Source of the DNA: 13-1-40CM-64-14 sp036393975
GTDB taxonomy: Bacteria > Sysuimicrobiota > Sysuimicrobiia > Sysuimicrobiales > Kaftiobacteriaceae
Direction of reading: 5' to 3'
DNA length: 28,682 nt
Assembly: GCA_036393975.1 (NCBI GenBank)
Contig: DASWFZ010000198.1
Coordinates: 1-28,682, forward strand
The notes beneath the pieces were generated by a model. The model ran no database searches, had not been told where the DNA came from, and worked only from the letters and a program-made list of their open reading frames with translations. This document shows positions 7,280 through 14,364 of this stretch, in pieces. Numbering within the stretch: the stretch's first letter is position 1; each line of letters begins with the position of its first letter. The position numbers and the translations under genes are program-made.

Positions 7280-8521
7280 ATGCGACGTGCAGCACTGGTG
7301 ACTCTCGTGGTGATCCTCCTCAGCGGCCCCCTGGCCGGAGCGGACCCTGCCGTCATCATCGGAGCGGTGTATCCGACCGGGGGAAGTAATGGCTTAGGCG
7401 GGCTCGAGGAATTTCGGGGCGTCACCCTTGCCGCAGAGTACACGAACCGTCAGGGCGGATGGCATGGTCGGCCCCTGCGGTTGGAGCTGGTCAGCGCGGA
7501 GTCGTGGGATGCGGCCCCTGAAGCTGTCGAGCGCCTGCATGAGGCCGGATTGTCTCTCGTGGTGGGGAGTTACGGCAGCACTATCTCGCGCCCGGTCGCC
7601 GAGACGGCGTCGCGTTTAGGCATGCTGTTCTGGGAAACAGGCGCAGTGGGCGAATGGGGGATGGACGCGTCGCTGGGGACGCGCGTCTTCCGCTTCCCAG
7701 CCTCCGGGCGGTCCCTGGGCAGAGCGGCGGTGGCCTTTATGCGCGATCAGCTCGCCCCCAGATTAGGCAGTTCCCACCCCCTGCGGTACGCGGTTGCGTA
7801 CGTCGATGATGTCTACGGCCGCGCCGTGGGGTTAGGCGCGATCGCCGAAATTCAGGACTCCCACCAGTCTCTGGTCGCAACGCTCGCCTATGATCTTCAA
7901 CATGTGAACTATCAAGACCAAGCAGCGCGAATTGGACGGGCCGGCACGGACATTCTCGTGGTCGCCAGTTACATGGCAGATGCTGTCGCGCTGCGCCAGG
8001 CCCTCGTACACGCCAAAGTGCCGCTGCGCGCTAGCATCGGCACCAGCTCAAGTTTCTGCATGCCTGCGTTTGGCACCAAGCTGGGGAAGGATGCGCTGGG
8101 TCTGTTCGCATCCGACAAACCAGATGGGGCCACGATCCGCACCGACGAGTTGACTCCCGAAGCGAAGACGGCCTTGGTGTGGGGCACGGCAGCGTACCGG
8201 CGCCGGTATGGAGGAGAGATGAGCGCGGCCGCGCTGTCGGGATTTGCAGGTGGGCTGGCGCTGTTCTTACACGTGCTGCCTCTGGCCCCTCAGATTTCCC
8301 CCGAGGCCGTCGCGCAGGCGGCAGAGCATGTGCGTCTCCCCAGCGGCGCGCTCCCCAACGGGGCCGGTCTAGCCTTTGGGCCAGCGGGGAGTCCTGAGGC
8401 GGGAGAGAATCTCCGGGCCGCCCGCGTGATCTGGGAGTGGATCGGCCTCAACACTAGAGCGGTGGTGTGGCCCCCGGCCCTGGCCACGTACCCGATCGTG
8501 ATTCCCCAATCTGCCCGGTAA
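7280..8521 (+). CDS. ABC transporter substrate-binding protein, branched-chain amino acid (type I) family
   Basis: 413 aa. ATG 7280 is preferred over the adjacent GTG 7277 because GAGGTG (7269-7274) then sits at 5-nt spacing. A signal peptide (MRRAALVTLVVILLSGPLAGA) precedes a Leu/Ile/Val-type periplasmic-binding fold: IIGAVYPTGG at the N-terminus, GVTLAAEYTNRQGGWHGRPL, VVGSYGSTISRPVAETASR, RYAVAYVDDVYGRAVG and ADILVVASYMADAVAL-like segments. No lipobox is evident. No permease or ATPase gene is adjacent, so it is either an orphan binding protein or works with a transporter elsewhere. The ligand cannot be read from sequence. It follows the CPBP gene with almost no gap. Confidence 0.9.
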   Translation: MRRAALVTLVVILLSGPLAGADPAVIIGAVYPTGGSNGLGGLEEFRGVTLAAEYTNRQGGWHGRPLRLELVSAESWDAAPEAVERLHEAGLSLVVGSYGSTISRPVAETASRLGMLFWETGAVGEWGMDASLGTRVFRFPASGRSLGRAAVAFMRDQLAPRLGSSHPLRYAVAYVDDVYGRAVGLGAIAEIQDSHQSLVATLAYDLQHVNYQDQAARIGRAGTDILVVASYMADAVALRQALVHAKVPLRASIGTSSSFCMPAFGTKLGKDALGLFASDKPDGATIRTDELTPEAKTALVWGTAAYRRRYGGEMSAAALSGFAGGLALFLHVLPLAPQISPEAVAQAAEHVRLPSGALPNGAGLAFGPAGSPEAGENLRAARVIWEWIGLNTRAVVWPPALATYPIVIPQSAR

Positions 8522-8543
8522 GGCACCTCAGGAGGCAACCATC

Positions 8544-9137
8544 GTGAGGCGGGGGGGGCTCTTCTGGGGGATCGCCGCCGCCGCGCTCTATATTGCGGCA
8601 GCCGTTGTGCTCACCCCGGGCGTTCCCGTGCGCCTGCTCTACGACGGCGAGATGCCCCCACCCCCGTACCGATGGATGCGGCCTCCGGGGGACATCTCCG
8701 GTCCGCACCAACCGCCCCAGCCGGGCACTGGAACGGTTGCCCTCACGGCGACGGGGTCGCGCTATAGCGTGGTGGGCACAGACGACGCGCAGGCGTGGGT
8801 GGTCTTCTCCAAAGACGCCGTGGTCCGCGAGCCCGGGGAATCCGAGGTGCGCGTCCGCATCATTCCCCTTGACCCCTCCACGGTTCCGGCCCCGCCGCCG
8901 GGGATGCTCCTTGACGGGAATGCGTATCGGATTCAGGCGGTGTACGCCAAATCAGGCCAGCCGGTGAAGTTGCGCGAGGTCGTCACCGTCATGCTCCGCT
9001 ACCCCCGTCACGCTCAGGAGATCCTCCACGAGTCCGGATCGCGCTGGGTCGTCCTTTCGACCAACAAGGTGGATGTGACACTGCAGCTTTTTGCTTCCAC
9101 CAAAGAGCTCGGGCTCTTCGTCGCCGCCAGCCGCTAG
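8544..9137 (+). CDS. Hypothetical membrane-anchored extracytoplasmic protein
   Basis: 197 aa, family not recognised. GTG 8544 follows AGGAGG (8530-8535) with 8-nt spacing. One N-terminal hydrophobic segment (about 6-28: LFWGIAAAALYIAAAVVLTPG) is followed by a Pro-rich linker (MPPPPYRWMRPPG) and a beta-rich domain of about 140 residues (for example SRYSVVGTDDAQAWVVFSKD and KLREVVTVMLRYP). It has no Cys and no obvious catalytic motif. It is likely the last gene of the run that includes the binding protein 22 bp upstream. It converges with the LCP-family gene, whose stop is 45 bp away. Confidence 0.78.
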   Translation: MRRGGLFWGIAAAALYIAAAVVLTPGVPVRLLYDGEMPPPPYRWMRPPGDISGPHQPPQPGTGTVALTATGSRYSVVGTDDAQAWVVFSKDAVVREPGESEVRVRIIPLDPSTVPAPPPGMLLDGNAYRIQAVYAKSGQPVKLREVVTVMLRYPRHAQEILHESGSRWVVLSTNKVDVTLQLFASTKELGLFVAASR

Positions 9138-9182
9138 CGTCCGAACTTCTCCGTACCTCTGCGGGGACGAAAAGGGACGAGA

Positions 9183-10091
9183 CTAGGGCTCGGTACTTGG
9201 GGGGATTTCGCCTGTGAGCAGCCAGTGGATCTTGGCGCGCATGTCGTCGGGATTCAGATCCCAAAAGTCCAGCGTCATGCGCTCGAGGGCGTCCCACTGC
9301 CTCACGTTCTGACCCGTAATGGTGTAGGCCGAGATGGCGTCGGGGGAGAGCCCCTCGACGCGATGCAACCACTCTAATAACTGGCCACTCGTCAAATCGG
9401 TGGCGACTTCGGCGCGCGCCGCCACGATGATCTGGGGAAGCCGGAACCAGACCTGGGGACGGTGGACGGATGCCAGCGCGGCCCGCAAGAAATGCTGCTG
9501 CCGTCGGATGCGCCCGATGTCGCTATCCCGGTCGGCGCGGAACCGTATATACTGCTCGGCACGCGCGCCGTCGAGGACTTGCGGGCCGGGGTAGAGGTCG
9601 ATCACCAGGCCCTGCTTGCGGTCGGTATACTCCATCCGCTTTTCCACGGTGAGCGGGACCCCCCCGATCAGGTCCACGATGTGACGCAGTGCGGGGAGGC
9701 TGAAGACAAAGTAGTGGGGGATCGGGACGTCGAGGGCTCGGGCGACCGCTAAACGTGTCCGTCCGATCCCTCCGGTCGCGTACGCGTGCACGATCTTCGT
9801 CGTTCCGATCCCCGGGATGGGGACGCCGATGTCGCGCGGCACGCCCAAGATTCGCGCCTTACCGTGGCGATCGTCCCACTGCACGACCATGATCGTGTCC
9901 GTGCGGTTTTCATCTTGGGTGAGACCGACAATGAGAAACCGCGCGTCGTCGAGCGGGACCAGACGCCGGGCGGTCCCGGGCCGAGCGGGTGGTTCGAACA
10001 AAACCTGGGGCCACGTCAAAAGCAACAGCGCGAGAGCGGCGGTGATGAGCCGCAGGAGGCCCCGTCCGATCCGATGCCTCGGCACTTGCAT
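9183..10091 (-). CDS. LytR-CpsA-Psr (LCP) family protein
   Basis: 302 aa from ATG at 10091 (minus strand), with AGGTG 4 nt upstream. A longer open frame to 10283 adds low-complexity sequence and is rejected as the start. There is an N-terminal membrane anchor (about 12-30), then the LCP core: FLIVGLTQDENRTDTIMVV, ILGVPRDIGVPIPG, TKIVHAYATGG, VDLIGGVPLTVEKRMEYTD, LYPGPQVLDGARAEQYIRFR and the D-x-GRIRRQQ motif. These give the conserved Arg/Asp set that binds the polyprenyl-pyrophosphate lipid. LCP enzymes transfer secondary polymers to peptidoglycan or proteins outside the cell, which implies a wall of Gram-positive-like type. It is monocistronic in the visible context. Confidence 0.95.
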   Translation of the reverse strand: MQVPRHRIGRGLLRLITAALALLLLTWPQVLFEPPARPGTARRLVPLDDARFLIVGLTQDENRTDTIMVVQWDDRHGKARILGVPRDIGVPIPGIGTTKIVHAYATGGIGRTRLAVARALDVPIPHYFVFSLPALRHIVDLIGGVPLTVEKRMEYTDRKQGLVIDLYPGPQVLDGARAEQYIRFRADRDSDIGRIRRQQHFLRAALASVHRPQVWFRLPQIIVAARAEVATDLTSGQLLEWLHRVEGLSPDAISAYTITGQNVRQWDALERMTLDFWDLNPDDMRAKIHWLLTGEIPPSTEP

Positions 10092-10370
10092 CACACCTGA
10101 TGCGACAGGGTAGCAGGCGCAGAAATCTCTTGGACGCCGCGTCTGTACCGCTCTCTTCGCGCTAAGGGCGCGGATTTCCCTGGAGCAGCGGCCCTCAGGG
10201 GTATTGGGTCTTCTTCCCGGTGTTGGACGAGACGAGGCGTGTGGGTGGCCACCCTTCTCCAACAGAGGGTGTCGGAAGCACATGCACCACCCTGAGCGCT
10301 TCCCGGTTGAGCCCGCGAGGGCACAGAGGACAAAATCGCTGAACGTCTAGGCGGACAGAATCACTCGTCA
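10092..10370. other. Non-coding stretch upstream of LCP gene and tRNA-Pro
   Basis: About 280 bp with no convincing gene. The open frames seen here on both strands are Arg/Pro-rich and lack family motifs or a ribosome-binding site. The stretch should carry the promoter of the minus-strand LCP gene, but I could not pick one with confidence. The tRNA-Pro promoter begins at its right edge. Confidence 0.5.
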
Positions 10371-10398
10371 TCGACAGGGTGCCGCCTGCGACTACAAT
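10371..10398 (+). promoter_or_regulatory. sigma70-type promoter for tRNA-Pro
   Basis: TCGACA (10371-10376) resembles the -35 hexamer and TACAAT (10393-10398) the -10 hexamer, with a 16-bp spacer. The expected transcription start is only a few bases before the mature tRNA 5' end at 10408. The same TACAAT hexamer is used by the metG promoter. Confidence 0.6.
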
Positions 10399-10407
10399 GG
10401 GGGTAGT

Positions 10408-10486
10408 CGGGGAGTAGCGCCGTTTGGCTTAGCGCGCAACGTTCGGGACGCTGAGGCCGCGGGTTCAAATCCCGCCTGCCCGACCA
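10408..10486 (+). tRNA. tRNA-Pro (anticodon CGG), with two stem mismatches
   Basis: Cloverleaf read by eye. The acceptor arm is CGGGGAG (10408-10414) against CTGCCCG (10476-10482), with discriminator A and encoded CCA (10484-10486). The D stem is GCGC/GCGC, the anticodon loop TTCGGGA (10442-10448) has CGG at 10444-10446, and the T arm GCGGG-TTCAAAT-CCCGC (10459-10475) is perfect. Two flaws are seen: G.G at acceptor pair 5:68 and A.C at anticodon-stem pair 29:41. The first base pair C1-G72 is typical of tRNA-Pro. The gene may be functional with reduced stability, or may be decaying. It borders the gene-poor scar on its 3' side. Confidence 0.85.
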
Positions 10487-10533
10487 GCTGGAACACAAGC
10501 AGGACGGGGGGTTCGCACACGGTCAGGAATTTT

Positions 10534-10549
10534 GTCACCAAATTGTGAC
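10534..10549. repeat. Short inverted repeat GTCAC-N6-GTGAC
   Basis: Five-base arms separated by CAAATT. It could be a binding site for a dimeric protein or a core-type recombination sequence, but arms this short also arise by chance. Confidence 0.3.
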
Positions 10550-10694
10550 CATCAGGCGCGGTTTGGAGTAAAAGAGGTCCACGGCCAACTTCAAGGCTTG
10601 GTCGGCAAGGCCAGCACCAAAGATCGTCTGCGAAGGGGGGCGTGTGCTATGTCCGCGAGGGCTTTTCGCCATATAGGCAGGGAGACTCATAGAG

Positions 10695-10716
10695 TTGGGT
10701 TGTCATTGGGTTGTCA
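10695..10716 (+). repeat. Perfect 11-bp tandem direct repeat (TTGGGTTGTCA x2)
   Basis: Two exact adjacent copies, 10695-10705 and 10706-10716. A partial third TTGGGT occurs shortly downstream (10733-10738). They lie about 30 bp before the GTG of the next small ORF, so they could be iteron-like or operator-like sites of a lost element. Confidence 0.6.
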
Positions 10717-10746
10717 TGAGATGGGTGTTGAGTTGGGTCGACGGCC

Positions 10747-11070
10747 GTGAGTCCCGAGGAGATCAAGGCGGCGATCAACGGTGTTGAGGCGCGTCGGCAT
10801 CAAGCGTGGCAGTCGGGCAACGCTAAAGCGGCAGCTGACCTTACCGCGGAGGTCGACGCGCTTTGGGAAGGGTGGCGCTGGGCGCGCTGTCCACACTACA
10901 CCGCCAGCGCCCACAGACAGTCCAGACCGAAGGTACCTGCCTTCAAGACCGTTGCTCAACGGAGCGAGGAGAGGCGCGCAAAATGGCCAGGACCTGTACC
11001 ATCTGCACGCATCGCGACCGCGCCACGATCGACGAGGCTATCTTGGCGGGGACCTCGTTCCGGAACATAG
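10747..11070 (+). CDS. Small ORF, N-terminal helical protein, probably degraded element gene
   Basis: The frame opens at GTG 10747. The first ~45 residues form a charged, helix-like, protein-like stretch (for example EEIKAAINGVEARRHQAW and LTAEVDALWEGWRWAR), of a style found in small proteins of actinobacterial or Chloroflexi mobile regions. After about 10890 the translation becomes Arg/Ser/Pro-rich and overlaps the zinc-finger-like ORF at 10983 in another frame. The original gene therefore probably ended or shifted near 10890-10900. The function is unknown. It may be a fragment. Confidence 0.35.
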   Translation: MSPEEIKAAINGVEARRHQAWQSGNAKAAADLTAEVDALWEGWRWARCPHYTASAHRQSRPKVPAFKTVAQRSEERRAKWPGPVPSARIATAPRSTRLSWRGPRSGT

Positions 11071-11081
11071 CGGAACGTTAG
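10983..11081 (+). pseudogene. Small C-x2-C protein of HTH/zinc-ribbon type interrupted by an amber codon
   Basis: ATG 10983 follows a purine-rich site (GAGGAGAGG, 10966-10974). The frame gives 32 residues with RTCTICTHRDR, then a helix DEAILAGTSFRNIAER, then TAG. After the stop the same frame continues G-T-S, so the read-through sequence ER-stop-GTS looks like the ER(F/Y)GTS helix-turn-helix pattern of small CxxC proteins from mobile regions. The stop therefore probably replaces an aromatic codon. The assignment rests on recalled family style, not on an alignment. Confidence 0.45.
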
Positions 11082-11200
11082 GGAACGTCAGCTTGCTCAT
11101 CACATGAGCCACCCTTTCGCGTATGCCAGACGCACCGGCCACTCCGCGAAGGGTGCCACGGGCGGCGCGCAGTGCTCCGTATTACTACCCCGGACCCTGT

Positions 11201-11230
11201 TTGACACGACCCACGGCAGGCGGCTACAAT
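11201..11230 (+). promoter_or_regulatory. sigma70-type promoter of the metG leader
   Basis: Consensus TTGACA (11201-11206) and TACAAT (11225-11230) are separated by 18 bp. The predicted start near 11237 leaves about 270 nt of untranslated leader before metG. That leader holds the whole T-box element. Confidence 0.85.
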
Positions 11231-11242
11231 GGCGCCAGCGAT

Positions 11243-11484
11243 GACGGAGCGGGAGTAGCTACCGCGCGCCGCAGAGCGAGCCGGATAGGTGGGAGCCGGT
11301 CGGCGGGACGGTAGGGAACATGGCTCCTTAGCTGCACCCCGAAGCCCAGTAGGGTGTGCCGCCAGACCCCCGTGAGAGGGTCAGGGTATCGGAGGGCTTT
11401 TGCTCCTGTACCTGCCATGAGGCGCGGATGCGCAAAACTGGGTGGTACCACGAGAGGCACCTCTCGTCCTGTGGATGAGGGGTG
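11243..11484 (+). ncRNA. T-box riboswitch with methionine (AUG) specifier, controlling metG
   Basis: Stem I starts with GGAGC (11246-11250) pairing GCTCC (11323-11327). The loop-E-like specifier bulge has AGTA on the 5' side (11254-11257) and GGAAC-ATG on the 3' side, with ATG at 11320-11322. Helix CTACCG/CGGTAG (11259-11264 with 11309-11314) closes it. The distal part has CCGG/CCGG around a GGTGGGAG loop, the usual tRNA-elbow contact. A stem GACCC/GGGTC (11365-11369 with 11378-11382) lies in the linker. The T-box sequence GGGTGGTACCACG (11440-11452) ends with CGTCC. TGGT in the bulge matches an ACCA tRNA end, as in tRNA-Met. The antiterminator pairs 11450-11457 with 11460-11467, with weak outer pairs 11439-11442 and 11468-11471. 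Confidence 0.94.
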
Positions 11485-11493
11485 TTTGTATTT
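11458..11493 (+). terminator. T-box attenuator terminator before metG
   Basis: A 12-bp stem pairs 11458-11469 with 11473-11484 (ten Watson-Crick pairs and two G.U, 3-nt loop), then TTTGTATTT (11485-11493). The 5' arm is the same segment that forms the 3' side of the antiterminator, so the two structures exclude each other. The U tract is imperfect and runs into the metG Shine-Dalgarno, so partial translational control is also possible. Confidence 0.8.
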
Positions 11494-11504
11494 GGGGTGA
11501 GATC

Positions 11505-13469
11505 ATGGACACCAAGCGCTTTTACATCACGACACCGATTTACTACGTGAATGACGTGCCGCATATCGGGCACGCCTATACGACGATTGCCGCCGACGTA
11601 GCCGCGCGCTTCAAGCGTCTGGCGGGATACGACGTCTTCTTTTTGACGGGCACCGATGAACACGGCGTGAACATCGAGCGCGTGGCGCGGCAACACGGCG
11701 TGTCGCCGCAGGAGTGGTGCGATCGGGTGGCCGCCGAGTTCAAAAAGCTGTGGGCTTTTCTGAACATCTCGAATGACGATTTCATCCGGACGACCGAGCC
11801 GCGCCATGAGACGGTAGTCGCCGCGCTGTTTCAGCGGTTGTATGAGACAGGCGACATCTATCGCGGGAAGTACGAAGGTTGGTACTGCACGTCGTGCGAG
11901 CAGTTTTACGCGGACGCGGAGCAGGGCCCGGACCGCACCTGCCGCATCCACACGGGGAAAAAGCTGGAGTGGACGTCCGAGGACACATACTTGTTCCGCC
12001 TCTCCAAGTACCAGGATTGGTGGCTCCGGGATATCGAGGCGCATCCGGAGCGGGTTGAGCCGTCCGAGCGCCGCAACGAGGTCGTAGCGTTCGTCCGCTC
12101 TGGGTTGAAGGATCTGTCGGTCAGTCGGTCCACGTTCACCTGGGGTATTCCAGTCCCGTTCGACCCCCGCCATGTGATCTATGTGTGGATTGACGCCCTG
12201 ACGAACTACATCTCGGCTCTCGGGTATCTCGACACCCCGGAGAAGTTCCGGCGGTATTGGCCAGCGGATATCCACCTCGTGGGCAAGGAGATCGCACGGT
12301 TCCACGCGGTGTACTGGCCTATTCTGCTCCACGCCGCCGGGATCGAGGTCCCCCGCCAGACATTCGCCCATGGATGGCTCACCTTTGGGGGCCAGCGCTT
12401 CAGTAAGTCACTGGGGGTCGTCATAGATCCGGCCGCGCTGAGTCGTGAGGTCGCGTCCGAGTCCGGGGCGGAGGTTGGCGTGGCGGTGGACGCACTGCGG
12501 TATTTCCTGCTCCGCGAGATTCCGTTCGGCACCGATGGGGATTTCAGCAAGCCCGCCCTCCTCCATCGTTTCAACGCCGATCTCGCCAATGACTATGGGA
12601 ACTTGCTCAACCGCACGCTGCCGCAACTCGCCCGGCAGTTCGGCGGGCAGGTGCCCGCGCCCGGGCCGGGAGCCGGCAAAGACGGCGCACTGCAGCAGGT
12701 GGCCCGGGAAGTAGTGGCGGCGGTGGAGCCGCGGATCGACCGTCTCGACTTCAAAGGTGCGCTCGAACAGATCTGGCGCCTGCTTGGGACGGCGAACAAG
12801 TACATTGATGAAGAAGCCCCCTGGCAGACGGTTCGCACCGCCCCTGCGCGTGCTGGAACCGTTCTCTACAACACACTCGAGGCCGTGCGCATTGCCACGA
12901 TTCTGTTGACACCGTGGTTGCCAACGGCGACCGCTCGCGTCTGGGACCAATTGGGGATCACTGCCCCGCTCGCGAATCAGCGCCTTGCCGATGCCGCCCG
13001 GTGGGGGGGATTGCCCTCGGGGACGCAGGTCCGGCCCGGGGCTCCTATTTTCCCGCGCATTGAGACGAAGGTCCCGGCGGCCGTGCGTCCCGAGCGGTCC
13101 AGAGCCACTCGCACGGATGCAGCTACAGGAGGGGAGCAGACGGTGAGCACGATTTCGATCGACGAATTCAAAAAGCTCGACATTCGCGTGGGGGAGATCC
13201 GGTCAGCCACACGGGTTCCCGGCACGGACAAGCTCATCCAGGTGCAGGTCGATCTCGGCAGCGAGGTCCGCACCGTAGTGGCCGGTCTCGTTCCTCAGTA
13301 TCAACCTGACGAACTGGTGGGTAAACGGGTGATTGTCGTGGCGAACCTCGAACCCCGCCGGATGCGCGGAATCGCGTCCCAGGGGATGCTGCTGGCTGCG
13401 GAGTGGGACGGTCAGGTGGCGCTGCTGACAGTGGAGAAAAACGCTCCCCAAGGAGCCAAGATTTCTTAG
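11505..13469 (+). CDS. metG: Methionyl-tRNA synthetase with C-terminal tRNA-binding domain
   Basis: 654 aa from ATG 11505, behind GGGGTGA (11494-11500); an earlier in-frame GTG at 11442 lies inside the T-box and is rejected. The enzyme charges tRNA-Met and initiator tRNA with methionine. Class Ia signatures are HIGH at residues 20-23 (DVPHIGHAYTT) and a KMSKS equivalent written RFSKS at 298-302. A zinc-knuckle region is marked by YCTSCEQF and a later CRIH. The anticodon-binding helical domain has WLPTATARVWDQLG. The last ~105 residues form the OB-fold tRNA-binding extension (FKKLDIRVGEIRSATRVP ... NLEPRRMRGIASQGMLLAA). It is regulated by the T-box upstream and followed by tatD, a common order in Gram-positive genomes. 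Confidence 0.98.
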   Translation: MDTKRFYITTPIYYVNDVPHIGHAYTTIAADVAARFKRLAGYDVFFLTGTDEHGVNIERVARQHGVSPQEWCDRVAAEFKKLWAFLNISNDDFIRTTEPRHETVVAALFQRLYETGDIYRGKYEGWYCTSCEQFYADAEQGPDRTCRIHTGKKLEWTSEDTYLFRLSKYQDWWLRDIEAHPERVEPSERRNEVVAFVRSGLKDLSVSRSTFTWGIPVPFDPRHVIYVWIDALTNYISALGYLDTPEKFRRYWPADIHLVGKEIARFHAVYWPILLHAAGIEVPRQTFAHGWLTFGGQRFSKSLGVVIDPAALSREVASESGAEVGVAVDALRYFLLREIPFGTDGDFSKPALLHRFNADLANDYGNLLNRTLPQLARQFGGQVPAPGPGAGKDGALQQVAREVVAAVEPRIDRLDFKGALEQIWRLLGTANKYIDEEAPWQTVRTAPARAGTVLYNTLEAVRIATILLTPWLPTATARVWDQLGITAPLANQRLADAARWGGLPSGTQVRPGAPIFPRIETKVPAAVRPERSRATRTDAATGGEQTVSTISIDEFKKLDIRVGEIRSATRVPGTDKLIQVQVDLGSEVRTVVAGLVPQYQPDELVGKRVIVVANLEPRRMRGIASQGMLLAAEWDGQVALLTVEKNAPQGAKIS

Positions 13470-13595
13470 CCGGGATTGCGCAGAGGTCCCTCGACGGATT
13501 CCTCGCGTCTGTCCCGACATGTGACCCTGATCTTTCTCCTGCGAGCGACGTGTTCGTGGCGGGGGGATGCGTGTAGGTGGTAGACTTATGCGTGC

Positions 13596-14360
13596 GTGGA
13601 ACTTTTCGATGCGCATCTGCACTTAGACGATGAGGCCTTCGCCGCGGACCGGGAGTCCGTGGTGGCGCGGGCAGTCCAGGCTGGGATTATCGGGATGGTC
13701 ACGGCAGGTTCGGATGCGGCCAGTAGCCGCGCCGCCGTGGCCCTCGCAGAACGCACTCCTGGTTTGTACGCGGCAGTCGGGATCCATCCCCATGAAGCCG
13801 CGCAGGTCACACCGGAGGCCATCGCTGATCTGCGGGCGCTTGCCGCGCATCCGAAAGTGGTGGCCGTCGGCGAGACGGGACTGGATTACGCGAAGTCAGT
13901 AGTATCCCGCGAGGTGGAGCAGCGCGCGTTCATCCAGCACATCCGGCTCAGTCGCGACCTGGAGGTGCCTCTCGTCGTCCATTGCCGCGATGCCTACCCG
14001 CAGGTGCTGGAGCTGTTGGCCCGCGAGCAGGCCGATCGGGTCATCTTACATGCGTTCTCGGGGTCGGTGGATATCGCCCAGGCGTGCACGGCACGGGGGT
14101 ATCTGATCTCGATCGCCGGACCCGTGACCTTTCGTCACGCGGAGCAGGCGGCAGCGGTCGCACAACACATCCCCGATGAGTTCTTGCTCGTAGAGTCTGA
14201 CGCGCCGGTGCTCGCCCCAGAGCCGTACCGCGGCCGGCGCAATGAGCCCGCCTATCTTGTGCAGACGGTGCGGCGCATCGCTGCGCTCCGGAAATGTGAA
14301 GTGGAGGAGATTGCAGTCACGATGACAGCTAATGCCAAGCGAGTCTATGCGGTGGCCTAA
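13596..14360 (+). CDS. tatD: TatD family metal-dependent hydrolase / DNase
   Basis: 254 aa TIM-barrel enzyme, full family length. The metal ligands of the TatD/YcfH family are all present: FDAHLHL (HxH), VAVGETGLDY (Glu), LVVHCRDAY (His), ILHAFSGS (His; HCFSG in most members) and LLVESDAPVLAP (Asp; usually ETDAP). Relatives are 3'-5' exonucleases or D-aminoacyl-tRNA-deacylase-like hydrolases; the exact substrate is not fixed. GTG 13596 matches the conserved N-terminus exactly but lacks a well-spaced ribosome-binding site; AGGTGG at 13575-13580 is 15 nt away. It follows metG by 126 bp. Gene symbol is used in the family sense. Confidence 0.94.
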   Translation: MELFDAHLHLDDEAFAADRESVVARAVQAGIIGMVTAGSDAASSRAAVALAERTPGLYAAVGIHPHEAAQVTPEAIADLRALAAHPKVVAVGETGLDYAKSVVSREVEQRAFIQHIRLSRDLEVPLVVHCRDAYPQVLELLAREQADRVILHAFSGSVDIAQACTARGYLISIAGPVTFRHAEQAAAVAQHIPDEFLLVESDAPVLAPEPYRGRRNEPAYLVQTVRRIAALRKCEVEEIAVTMTANAKRVYAVA

Positions 14361-14364
14361 TAGC

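Larger units (their letters stand above)
10487..10746. other. Non-coding stretch 3' of tRNA-Pro with repeats
   Basis: No convincing coding sequence; one 72-codon frame from 10532 has no recognisable motif. The stretch holds an inverted repeat GTCAC-N6-GTGAC (10534-10549) and an 11-bp tandem repeat (10695-10716). Its position just after a tRNA 3' end is a classic attachment-site location for tyrosine-recombinase elements, but no duplicated tRNA 3' end and no integrase were found within the window. Confidence 0.4.

Noticed and set aside
9138..9182. Possible bidirectional terminator between convergent genes
   Set aside because: Only a 5-bp stem with a long loop could be found, and no T tract.
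10092..10283. N-terminal extension of the LCP protein
   Set aside because: Low-complexity Arg/Pro sequence ahead of the membrane anchor; ATG 10091 has the better ribosome-binding site.
11123..11314. 63-codon ORF upstream of metG
   Set aside because: It overlaps the promoter and stem I of the T-box and has no protein-like features.
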